This document shows positions 1-6,412 of a stretch of 38,451 bases of DNA, in pieces. Every line of letters begins with the position of its first letter. The stretch's first letter is position 1. The position numbers and the translations under genes were made by a program. Origin of the DNA: an uncultured Oscillospiraceae bacterium. Its GTDB lineage: Bacteria; Bacillota; Clostridia; Oscillospirales; Acutalibacteraceae. The stretch is taken from NCBI GenBank assembly GCA_900552115.1, contig URYP01000009.1, positions 1-38,451 of the forward strand. Reading direction: 5' to 3'. Under the pieces are notes generated by a model. It did not search any database and was not told the origin of the DNA. It saw only the letters and a program-made list of their open reading frames with translations.

Positions 1-26
1 CGGCGGGGTTCCGCCGCGGCGCTTTT
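1..26. terminator. Partial intrinsic terminator at the window edge
   Basis: The first 16 bases form a perfect stem (CGGCGG / CCGCCG, loop GGTT), followed by GCGGCGC and TTTT. This looks like one end of a GC-rich hairpin cut by the window start. It would end mazF transcription on the minus strand and possibly a plus-strand gene outside the window. The left arm is missing, so the full structure cannot be judged. Confidence 0.35.
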
Positions 27-70
27 ATGCCGATGGGTACGGGAGAGCAGGAAGCGGGCAGACCTGTCGT

Positions 71-433
71 TTATGTAGGCCGGCCGTCCATCCCCAGACC
101 AAAACTGATTTGCAGCGCCTGGTTGACCCTCACCATAGAATCGTCGTCCAAGCGGCCCATCCGCTCTTTCAGACGCCGTTTGTCCAGCGTGCGGATCTGT
201 TCCAGCAGGACAATACTGTCCCGCTGCAGGCCGCTGTCGGTCGAATGCAGCTGGATATGGGTGGGCAGACGCGCTTTGTCCTTCTGGCTGGTGATAGCGG
301 CAGCAATGACCGTAGGGCTGAAGCGGTTCCCCACATCGTTCTGCACGATCAATACCGGACGGATGCCGCCCTGCTCCGAGCCGACAACCGGACTGAGATC
401 GGCATAAAATATATCGCCTCTGTGTACGTTCAT
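71..433 (-). CDS. mazF: MazF/NdoA-type mRNA interferase (PemK family toxin)
   Basis: This 120-residue protein fits the NdoA/EndoA branch of MazF, which cleaves single-stranded mRNA in a sequence-specific way. The start reads VHRGDIFYADLSPVVGSEQG, with the family's RGDI(F/Y)xADL and GSEQGGxRPVLIVQND signatures within the first 35 residues. IAAAITSQKDKARLPTH and the LLEQIRTLDKRRL segment follow. The length is normal. It starts at ATG behind TTTAGGAGA. In Bacillus the RHH antitoxin NdoAI is encoded just upstream, but here the 140 bp upstream hold no antitoxin frame and the next gene is an unrelated hydrolase. The antitoxin, if any, must be elsewhere. Family assignment is secure; its partner is unknown. 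Confidence 0.95.
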   Translation of the reverse strand: MNVHRGDIFYADLSPVVGSEQGGIRPVLIVQNDVGNRFSPTVIAAAITSQKDKARLPTHIQLHSTDSGLQRDSIVLLEQIRTLDKRRLKERMGRLDDDSMVRVNQALQISFGLGMDGRPT

Positions 434-457
434 AATGTCGTCTCCTAAACTGAAATC

Positions 458-481
458 TTACAGTTTTATTGTTGGCTGTAA
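458..481 (-). promoter_or_regulatory. Inverted repeat in the mazF leader
   Basis: TTACAG (458-463) and CTGTAA (476-481) form a 6-bp inverted repeat with a 12-bp spacer, about 25 bp upstream of the mazF start. It could be an operator or RNA hairpin, or chance in AT-rich leader DNA. I do not see a convincing -35/-10 pair to anchor it. Confidence 0.2.
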
Positions 482-573
482 TCCGCATTTTATACAACGC
501 TTCATTTTCAGTTTATGCTCGTCCCGGCCGGGGGTGTAGACAACCGGTCAAAGTTTAGGAGAGACGCCGGCGA

Positions 574-1101
574 TTAACGGTTGGTCACGATGATTTGCAG
601 CCCTTCCATTACGTCCAATGCCGCTTCGTGCAGATGGGCGTCTCCGCCCGCCACGCAGGCTGCGTCGACTACGATCGGCGTTTCTGGCTGCGCCACCTGG
701 GCCAGTATGGCGTTGCTGACGACGCAAATGAAAGAAACGACGCCCACCAGCTCGATTTGATCAAAGGGATGCGTGCGCAGATAATCAAACAGGGAATCGG
801 AGCCATAGGTGCTTTTAATAAAGCAAAGATCGCTGCCCTGCCGCGCATCGCCCAGTTTACCGAACAAAGCCCAGCCGGGCGTGTCCCGCACAGTATGAAC
901 GACGGGCAGGTGCCGTCCCTCCTGTGTTTCAAGATAGGATTCGTCATGGGTGTCCAGTGTGAAAGCGACGGTATCCCCCGCCCGGTGATACGCGTCAATT
1001 TTCTCCGCAATGGGCTGTTCCAGCGCCGCGGCTCCCGGAAATCCCAGCGAACCATCCACGAAATCCTTTTGATAATCGACAACGACCAGCAATTTGCTCA
1101 T
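574..1101 (-). CDS. Isochorismatase-family cysteine hydrolase, nicotinamidase-like
   Basis: The 175-residue protein has the isochorismatase/nicotinamidase fold signature. Asp9 in LLVVVDYQKDF, Lys96 in FIKSTYGS and Cys126 in SFICVVSN match the Asp-Lys-Cys catalytic triad. TLDTHDESY (about 48-56) and the following ExxHLP region match the metal-binding segment seen in nicotinamidases. That points to hydrolysis of an amide such as nicotinamide, but the family has many substrates and the activity is an inference. The start ATG follows GAGGAGGGGG. It lies about 60 bp downstream of the M18 aminopeptidase and about 140 bp upstream of mazF, so co-transcription with the peptidase is plausible. No truncation is seen. 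Confidence 0.88.
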   Translation of the reverse strand: MSKLLVVVDYQKDFVDGSLGFPGAAALEQPIAEKIDAYHRAGDTVAFTLDTHDESYLETQEGRHLPVVHTVRDTPGWALFGKLGDARQGSDLCFIKSTYGSDSLFDYLRTHPFDQIELVGVVSFICVVSNAILAQVAQPETPIVVDAACVAGGDAHLHEAALDVMEGLQIIVTNR

Positions 1102-1161
1102 AATGGCCCCCTCCTCATAATAGATACGGCGCCGCCGGTTCCCCCGACAGCGCCGCTGATT

Positions 1162-2565
1162 TTATCCCCTGTTCAGCAGGGTATGGAACGCCTTGTGCGC
1201 CATGAAAACGTCCAGCTTGGCAACGACTTCATACGGCGCGTGCATGGACAATACCGGTACGCCCATATCCACCGTATCCACATCGAGATTAGCGATATAT
1301 TTAGCCACCGTGCCGCCGCCGCCCATATCCACCTTGCCCAGCTCGCCCGACTGCCACAGCACCTGATGCTCGTTCATCAGCCGCCGGATCAGGCCCATCA
1401 GCTCCGCCGACGCATCGTTGGTACCGGATTTTCCGCCGGAACCGGTGTATTTGGTGATGGTCACGCCGCCGTTGAGCTGCGCGCAGTTACGGGCTTCCAC
1501 CACATCCGGATAGATCGGATCCATGGCGACGTTGACGTCCGCCGACAGGCAGACCGACCGGGACAGGACATGGCGGCCTTCCGCCCCAAACATAGCCGCC
1601 AGATCGCCGATGAAATAGGGCAGGAAGGCGGACTGCATGCCGGTGTTGCCGTCCGAACCGATTTCTTCCTTATCGGCCAGCAGGGTAACAGCGGTATACG
1701 CCGGGACGCCGGTGTGCAGGATCGCGGTCACCGCCGGATAGGCACAGACGCGGTCATCGTGACCATAAGCGGCGATCATGCTGCGGTCGAAGCCGAGGTC
1801 GCGCGCCCGGAACGCCGGTACGATCTCCAGCTCGGCGGAGAGAAAATCCCCCTCGACGATGCCGTACTTTTCATGCAGGATATTCATAATGTTCAGCTTT
1901 ACCAGATCGCTGCCCTCGCCGCCGGGGAAAGGACGGGAGCCAATCAGCAGGTTCAGGTCTTCGCCCTTGACGATCTGGGGCGCGGGGCGTTTCATCTGCT
2001 CGGCACCCAAATGGGGCAGCAGGTCGGTAACGCAGAAAATGGGATCGGCCGGGTCCTCGCCCACCCGCACGGATACTTTGGCGCCGTCACCGCGCACGAT
2101 TACGCCGTGTAGAGCCAGGGGAATCGCCGTCCACTGGTATTTTTTAATGCCGCCATAGTAGTGGGTATCAAAATAGGCGAGCTGCTTATCCTCATATAAC
2201 GGATTGGGCTTGAGATCCAGCCGCGGCGAATCGATATGCGCCGCCGCGATGGATACGCCGTCGGTGATGGGGCGGGATCCAATCACCGCCAGGATGAGCG
2301 CTTTTCCCCGGTTGTTCACATACACCCGGTCGCCGGGTTTGAGGGACGCTTGGCGGTCAAAGGGGACGAATCCCGCCTCCTCAGCCATTTTTACCGCCTC
2401 TGTCACGGCTTCCCGTTCGGTTTTGGCCGCGTCCAGAAACGTTTTATAGGCGGCGCAGTACTCCTCCGCTTCCTCGATCTGATCGGGGCTCATAACGTCC
2501 GCCGCGTGTTTCTGTTTGCAGAACAGAGCTTCTTTCAGGGCTTCCGCTTCCGTTTTCTCACTCAT
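1162..2565 (-). CDS. M18-family aspartyl aminopeptidase
   Basis: The 467-residue protein is a zinc metallo-aminopeptidase of family M18, which removes N-terminal (often acidic) residues from peptides in the cytoplasm. Visible landmarks are the metal-binding AAHIDSPRLDLKP (His110, Asp112), the catalytic acidic motif DKEEIGSDGNTGMQ in the middle, and the C-terminal VLSMHAPYEV with the last metal-ligand His. The length matches the longer clostridial type often labelled ApeA. It starts at ATG behind AAAGGATG. The approximately 95 bp upstream hold a weak 8-bp hairpin (2627-2649) and no clear terminator. Peptide scavenging is the likely role; the exact specificity is not visible. Confidence 0.93.
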   Translation of the reverse strand: MSEKTEAEALKEALFCKQKHAADVMSPDQIEEAEEYCAAYKTFLDAAKTEREAVTEAVKMAEEAGFVPFDRQASLKPGDRVYVNNRGKALILAVIGSRPITDGVSIAAAHIDSPRLDLKPNPLYEDKQLAYFDTHYYGGIKKYQWTAIPLALHGVIVRGDGAKVSVRVGEDPADPIFCVTDLLPHLGAEQMKRPAPQIVKGEDLNLLIGSRPFPGGEGSDLVKLNIMNILHEKYGIVEGDFLSAELEIVPAFRARDLGFDRSMIAAYGHDDRVCAYPAVTAILHTGVPAYTAVTLLADKEEIGSDGNTGMQSAFLPYFIGDLAAMFGAEGRHVLSRSVCLSADVNVAMDPIYPDVVEARNCAQLNGGVTITKYTGSGGKSGTNDASAELMGLIRRLMNEHQVLWQSGELGKVDMGGGGTVAKYIANLDVDTVDMGVPVLSMHAPYEVVAKLDVFMAHKAFHTLLNRG

Positions 2566-2659
2566 GCGTCGTTCATCCTTTCAAATACACTAGAATTGGT
2601 TCGGTTCCGTCGAAGACAACATTCCTACGTGAAAAAATGGCTTTCACGTTATGGCCTAC

Positions 2660-3262
2660 TTATTGTATTTCATATAGCTCTCGATAGGTCTCCTGCGTTT
2701 GCAGCACTTTCAGGACGTATTTCCGGGTCTCGTCATAGGGAATGTCGGCCAGCGTTTCCCCATCCTGGGAATACCGGTCGTCCTCCAGCCAGTTCAGCAC
2801 GGTTGTCCGACCTGCGTTATACGCCGCGAGCAGGGTGGCCGTGCTGGTAAAATCCTCACGCAGCAAATGGATCACATAGATGCCGTACTGAATGTTAACC
2901 TCTGGCTCAAACAGGTCGTCAACATTTAGGTCGCTGTCCAGCGTTCCCATCCGGTACCGGGCCCAGTGAAAGGTATCCTCGGTCAACTGCATCAGTCCCA
3001 CTGCGCCGGCCGCTGAGACAGCATCCGGAGAAAAAGAACTTTCCGTAAACATAACCGCATACGCAAGCGAAGGGTCTACTTCATATTGTGCGGCGTATTT
3101 CTCCACATATTCACGATAAGGGAGCGGATAGGCCGTTTTGGTAAAATGATCGTAGCCTTTATGTAAGGCGATCACGCAAATAGCGGCCAACAGCAGCAGG
3201 CAGATGCCTGTTATGATAAACCGGCGAATGCGCCGCCGTTTCATCCTCTGCGCTTTCGTCAC
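2660..3262 (-). CDS. Membrane-anchored lytic transglycosylase (SLT domain)
   Basis: This protein of about 200 residues has a very basic start (KRRRIRR), one transmembrane helix at roughly 16-34, and an outer SLT/goose-lysozyme-like domain. The catalytic Glu is in AVMFTESSFSP, followed by SAAGAVGLMQLTEDT and the ALLAAYNAGR motif, as in YjbJ/Slt-type transglycosylases that cleave peptidoglycan glycan strands. I chose GTG at 3262 because it gives a GTGA overlap with the coaE stop and has GGGAG eight bases upstream. A GTG at 3271 is also open but has poorer spacing. It is translationally coupled to coaE. Confidence 0.9.
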   Translation of the reverse strand: MTKAQRMKRRRIRRFIITGICLLLLAAICVIALHKGYDHFTKTAYPLPYREYVEKYAAQYEVDPSLAYAVMFTESSFSPDAVSAAGAVGLMQLTEDTFHWARYRMGTLDSDLNVDDLFEPEVNIQYGIYVIHLLREDFTSTATLLAAYNAGRTTVLNWLEDDRYSQDGETLADIPYDETRKYVLKVLQTQETYRELYEIQ

Positions 3263-3873
3263 CTGGCCCACTCCCGGATTTGTACGGCCAGCTCCTCCGC
3301 CTGTCGGCGCAGCTGCGCCAGATCCCCTTCGTTGCGAAGGGTGATCGAAGCGCGGGTGGTATAATAATCCTCCTCTTGCTGGGCGGACATGCGCGCTTTA
3401 GCCTGCGCTTCGGTCAGTTCGTCCCGCTGGCGAATCCGTTCCAGCCGCATGGCGGCGGGAGCCACAACCGCTACCGTCAGGTCGCAGATGGCTTCCATAC
3501 CGCTTTCGAACAGCAGCGGCGCGTCAATAACCGCGATCCGTTCCCGCATCTGTTCAAACTGCATCAATATATTATTTGATAAATCGATAATGCGCGGATG
3601 GGTAATCGCGTTCAGCTTGGCTGTGTCTTCCGGCGTGGCGAAGGCACGTTTCGCAAGCTGGCGGCGGTTCAGCGTCCCGTCCTCGTGCAAAATATCCTCG
3701 GAAAATTCGGCCACCAGTTCCTCAAGCGCCGGCTGGCCGGGTTCCACCACCCGGCGGGCCAGCACATCCGCATCGATCATGGGAAAATGCTGGTCTTTCC
3801 ATACGCGGGCCACTTCGCTTTTACCCGACCCGGTGGGACCGGTTAGTCCCACGACATAAACTTTATCTGTCAA
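3259..3873 (-). CDS. coaE: Dephospho-CoA kinase
   Basis: CoaE phosphorylates dephospho-CoA in the last step of coenzyme A synthesis. The 204-residue protein starts with the P-loop GLTGPTGSGKSEVARVW, then has the conserved IDADVLARRVVEPGQPAL, HPRIIDL and the IDAPLLFESGM segment, all typical of the family at normal length. The start is TTG at 3873, with GAGGTG seven bases upstream. An alternative start is not obvious because the P-loop begins within ten residues. The gene start overlaps the Sua5 gene end by 11 bp and its stop overlaps the transglycosylase start, so the group prfA-ywlC-coaE-SLT reads as one transcript. Confidence 0.96.
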   Translation of the reverse strand: MTDKVYVVGLTGPTGSGKSEVARVWKDQHFPMIDADVLARRVVEPGQPALEELVAEFSEDILHEDGTLNRRQLAKRAFATPEDTAKLNAITHPRIIDLSNNILMQFEQMRERIAVIDAPLLFESGMEAICDLTVAVVAPAAMRLERIRQRDELTEAQAKARMSAQQEEDYYTTRASITLRNEGDLAQLRRQAEELAVQIREWAR

Positions 3874-4903
3874 GAGTCAACACCTCAAATCCTGCAGCTC
3901 TCAAAATTCGGTTATATACGGCCAGGCCGACGCCCTCCGGTGACGGACAGGCGGCGTATACCAGGGAGGCGCCCCGGTCGTCCAGCTCGCGCAAAGCGTC
4001 GAACAGGCGGCGTGCCTGTTCCTCCGCGTTGTCCCGCCGGCCGTACGTCAGGCAAGGGACCGCCAGTGCTCGCTCCTCGCCGTCAAAACACAGGGCCATC
4101 AGGCCGGCCGCCCCTGCGGCGGCATGCTCGTTGACGAAGGCGGCAAACGCCGCCGGAGAGGATTTCACCAGGATCACTTTGGCGCGGGGCGCGTAATGTT
4201 TGTATTTCATGCCCGGCGAGGCGGCCCGCGCGCCTTCGGCCAGCGGCTGGGTTACCGCTGGGTCGACGGCGGCCCGGCATCCGGCGCTCTCCAGCATGGC
4301 GGGGGTGATGCCGCCGGGGCGCAGGATGCGCACGGTGTCGCCGTCAAACGTCACCACCGTGGATTCCAGTCCCACCGCGCAGGGGCCGCCGTCCACAATT
4401 GCCGGAATACGGCCCGCCATATCGCGCATGACGTGCGCGGCGGTGGTGGGACTGGGACTCCCTGACAAATTGGCCGAGGGGGCGGCCAGCGGCAGTCCCG
4501 ACGCCCGGATTAGCGCCCGCGCCGCCGGATGGGACGGTATGCGGATCGCCACCGTGTCCAGTCCGGCGCTTACGCAGCCGGGGATACGGGCAGAGCGGGG
4601 AAATATCATGGTCAGCGGCCCTGGCCAGAAGGCGGCCGCCAACCGCCTGGCGGCGGCAGGAATAGCGGTCACAAGAGAGTCTATTTCACAAAACTCCGCG
4701 ACATGCACAATCAGCGGATTATCCTGCGGACGGCCTTTGGCTTTGAAAATCCGGCCTACCGCCTCTTCGTTGGTCGCGTCGGCTGCCAGGCCGTAAACGG
4801 TTTCGGTGGGCATGCCCACCGATTCCCCCCGTTTGAGACAGGCGGCCGCGAACGCGATATCGTCCGGAGAATCCGTCAACATCCGGGTTTGATAGACCGT
4901 CAT
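3863..4903 (-). CDS. ywlC: L-threonylcarbamoyladenylate synthase (Sua5/YwlC type)
   Basis: This enzyme makes threonylcarbamoyl-AMP from threonine, bicarbonate and ATP for the t6A37 modification of ANN-decoding tRNAs. The 346-residue length shows the two-domain Sua5 form. A YrdC/TsaC domain covers about 14-205 (GMPTETVYGLAADATN, KGRPQDNPLIVHV, PSANLSGSPSPT), and a C-terminal Sua5 domain begins near SPGMKYKHYAPRAKV. The start ATG overlaps the prfA stop as ATGA. The pairing of prfA with ywlC is a common Firmicutes arrangement and joins release-factor and tRNA-modification functions. No odd features. Confidence 0.96.
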   Translation of the reverse strand: MTVYQTRMLTDSPDDIAFAAACLKRGESVGMPTETVYGLAADATNEEAVGRIFKAKGRPQDNPLIVHVAEFCEIDSLVTAIPAAARRLAAAFWPGPLTMIFPRSARIPGCVSAGLDTVAIRIPSHPAARALIRASGLPLAAPSANLSGSPSPTTAAHVMRDMAGRIPAIVDGGPCAVGLESTVVTFDGDTVRILRPGGITPAMLESAGCRAAVDPAVTQPLAEGARAASPGMKYKHYAPRAKVILVKSSPAAFAAFVNEHAAAGAAGLMALCFDGEERALAVPCLTYGRRDNAEEQARRLFDALRELDDRGASLVYAACPSPEGVGLAVYNRILRAAGFEVLTLDR

Positions 4904-5979
4904 GATTCATCACCTGCCGCCTGCAATTTTTCCGCCCGTTCCGCTGTTATCAGCGCATCGATGATATCGTCCAGGTCACCGTCCATGATGGCGTCGATGC
5001 GGTAAAGGGTCAGCCCGATCCGATGATCGGTCACCCGGCCCTGCGGAAAGTTATAGGTGCGGATACGCTCGTTGCGGCTGCCGGTGCCAACCTGCGACCG
5101 ACGGTCAGCGGCGATGGCCGAGGCCTGTTCGGCCTGCTTGCGCTCCAACAGTCGGGAACGCAGCACCCGCATGGCCTTATCCTTGTTTTTAAACTGGCTG
5201 CGTTCGTCCTGGCACTCCACCACCAGCCCGGTGGGCAGATGGGTAATGCGGATTGCGGATTCTGTCTTATTGATGTGCTGCCCGCCCGCGCCGCTGGAAC
5301 GGTAGGTATCGATCTGGAGGTCGGCGGGGTTGATGTCTATTTCCACTTCGTCGGCCTCGGGCAGCACCGCCACCGTGGTGGTGGAGGTATGCACCCGCCC
5401 GCCCGATTCGGTTTCGGGAACTCGCTGTACCCGATGCACGCCGCTCTCAAATTTCAGCCGGCTGTAGGCGCCGCTGCCGGAAACCATAAAACTGATCTCC
5501 TTATACCCGCCCAGTTCGGTTTCGTTGCAGCCAACCAGCTCGGTCCGGAATCCCTTGGACTCGGCATACATGGTATACATCCGGTAGAGGGATGCCGCAA
5601 ACAGGGCCGATTCCTCGCCGCCCGCGCCGCCGCGGATCTCCATGATCACGCTGCGGTCGTCATTAGGGTCGCGGGGGAGAAGCAAGAGCTTGAGTTCCTC
5701 CGCGCAGACAGCCGTTTTTTCCTTGCTTTCGGCCAGCTCTTCCTCAGCGAGCTGGCGCATGTCTTTATCCAGCCCCCCGGCGTTCAGCAGGGACAGCGCT
5801 TCTTCCCCCTGCCGCTCGGCGGCCTTGAATTCACGGTATTTCAGCACGATGGGTTCCAACTGGCGGCTCTCTTTCATCAGCTGCTGGTATTCCTCGACAT
5901 GGGAGACCACCGCGGGGTCGTATAGCCGCTGTTCCATTTCCATATAGCGCTTTTCCACTTGGACCAATTGATCAAACAC
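4900..5979 (-). CDS. prfA: Peptide chain release factor 1
   Basis: RF1 recognises UAA and UAG on the ribosome and triggers peptidyl-tRNA hydrolysis. The 359-residue protein has the RF1-type P-x-T recognition motif in RVPETESGGRVHTS, and the catalytic GGQ at about residues 232-234 in SSGAGGQHINKTES. An N-terminal helical domain and the C-terminal GSRNERIRTYNFPQGRVTDHR complete the fold. The start is GTG at 5979, eight bases after AAGGAGG, and the protein then reads FDQLVQVEKRY as is usual for RF1. It lies 14 bp downstream of the DUF951 gene and overlaps ywlC. Confidence 0.97.
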   Translation of the reverse strand: MFDQLVQVEKRYMEMEQRLYDPAVVSHVEEYQQLMKESRQLEPIVLKYREFKAAERQGEEALSLLNAGGLDKDMRQLAEEELAESKEKTAVCAEELKLLLLPRDPNDDRSVIMEIRGGAGGEESALFAASLYRMYTMYAESKGFRTELVGCNETELGGYKEISFMVSGSGAYSRLKFESGVHRVQRVPETESGGRVHTSTTTVAVLPEADEVEIDINPADLQIDTYRSSGAGGQHINKTESAIRITHLPTGLVVECQDERSQFKNKDKAMRVLRSRLLERKQAEQASAIAADRRSQVGTGSRNERIRTYNFPQGRVTDHRIGLTLYRIDAIMDGDLDDIIDALITAERAEKLQAAGDES

Positions 5980-5993
5980 AGACGGCGCCTCCT

Positions 5994-6170
5994 TTATCGG
6001 TGTATTTTTTTAATACGGCGTTCTATTTTAAGGCGGGGCACCATAAATTCATGGCCACAGCCGTCGCATTTCAGGCGAAAGTCCATACCGACCCGCAGCA
6101 CGGTAAAAAACGCCGCGCCGCAGGGATGCGGCTTTTTCATTTCCAGCTTATCGCCCACCTGAATATCCAT
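5994..6170 (-). CDS. DUF951 family small zinc-ribbon-like protein
   Basis: The 58-residue protein reads MDIQVGDKLEMKKPHPCG at its start and CDGCGHEFMVPRLKIER near its end. These are the hallmarks of DUF951, a short Firmicutes family with a conserved PHPCG and a later CxxCG that could bind a metal ion. Its function is unknown; neighbours in translation (prfA, ywlC) suggest a housekeeping or RNA-related role, which is inference. I chose ATG at 6170 because family members begin M(D/N)(I/L)QVGD; a TTG at 6179 is in frame. The upstream 240 bp hold a structured repeat that may form part of its leader. Confidence 0.88.
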   Translation of the reverse strand: MDIQVGDKLEMKKPHPCGAAFFTVLRVGMDFRLKCDGCGHEFMVPRLKIERRIKKIHR

Positions 6171-6205
6171 AAGCGGCAACCCGCCTTTCCAGCAAAATTG
6201 TGTGC

Positions 6206-6286
6206 CTCCGGCTCTTCAGGACGGAGCATGATGTATCAAAATCTAGCACAGATGGCCCCAGCCTTTTGGGACGGAGACTATCGTAC
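6206..6286 (-). repeat. Two degenerate copies of the terminal hairpin of the structured repeat
   Basis: On the minus strand, 6254-6286 reads GTACGATAGTCTCCGTCC then AAAAGGCTGGGGCC. This closely matches the 5' box and hairpin of the full repeat at 6301-6406. A weaker copy at 6206-6227 (CTCCGTCC, then GAGCCGGAG) keeps the same stem. The two lie in tandem between the full repeat and the DUF951 start, suggesting local duplication and decay of one module. Confidence 0.6.
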
Positions 6287-6300
6287 TTGGGATTCGCACA

Positions 6301-6406
6301 GACCAGAAGAATGACGGTGGCGGCGGCAGCCGCCGGGAGGCGCTGTGCGCCGAGAGGCATTCTTCCATTGGCTCCGGCCTTTTGGGTCGGAGACTATTGT
6401 ACCATG
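6301..6406 (-). repeat. Structured repeat element, copy A (multi-hairpin, possible ncRNA)
   Basis: Read on the minus strand, this element begins with GGTACAATAGTC, then a hairpin (CTCCG / CGGAG), then a closing stem GAAGAATG / CATTCTTC (6306-6313 with 6358-6365) that encloses two short hairpins: GGCGGC / GCCGCC (6319-6334) and GGCGC / GCGCC (6339-6351). Copy B at 21277-21378 keeps the same order of stems with different stem sequences, so paired positions covary. TTGCGC lies 17 bp upstream of TACAAT, a possible promoter inside the rqcH end. It has no terminal inverted repeats or coding signal of its own. Confidence 0.7.
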
Positions 6407-6412
6407 ATTTCC

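Noticed and set aside
595..2112. Long plus-strand open frame of 505 codons
   Set aside because: It lies antisense to the hydrolase and M18 genes, is rich in His/Arg/Gln from reverse reading of GC-rich codons, and has no family resemblance.
6148..6360. 70-codon minus-strand frame upstream of DUF951
   Set aside because: It is made of the structured repeat and its partial copies; the repeat's stems explain the sequence better than coding does.
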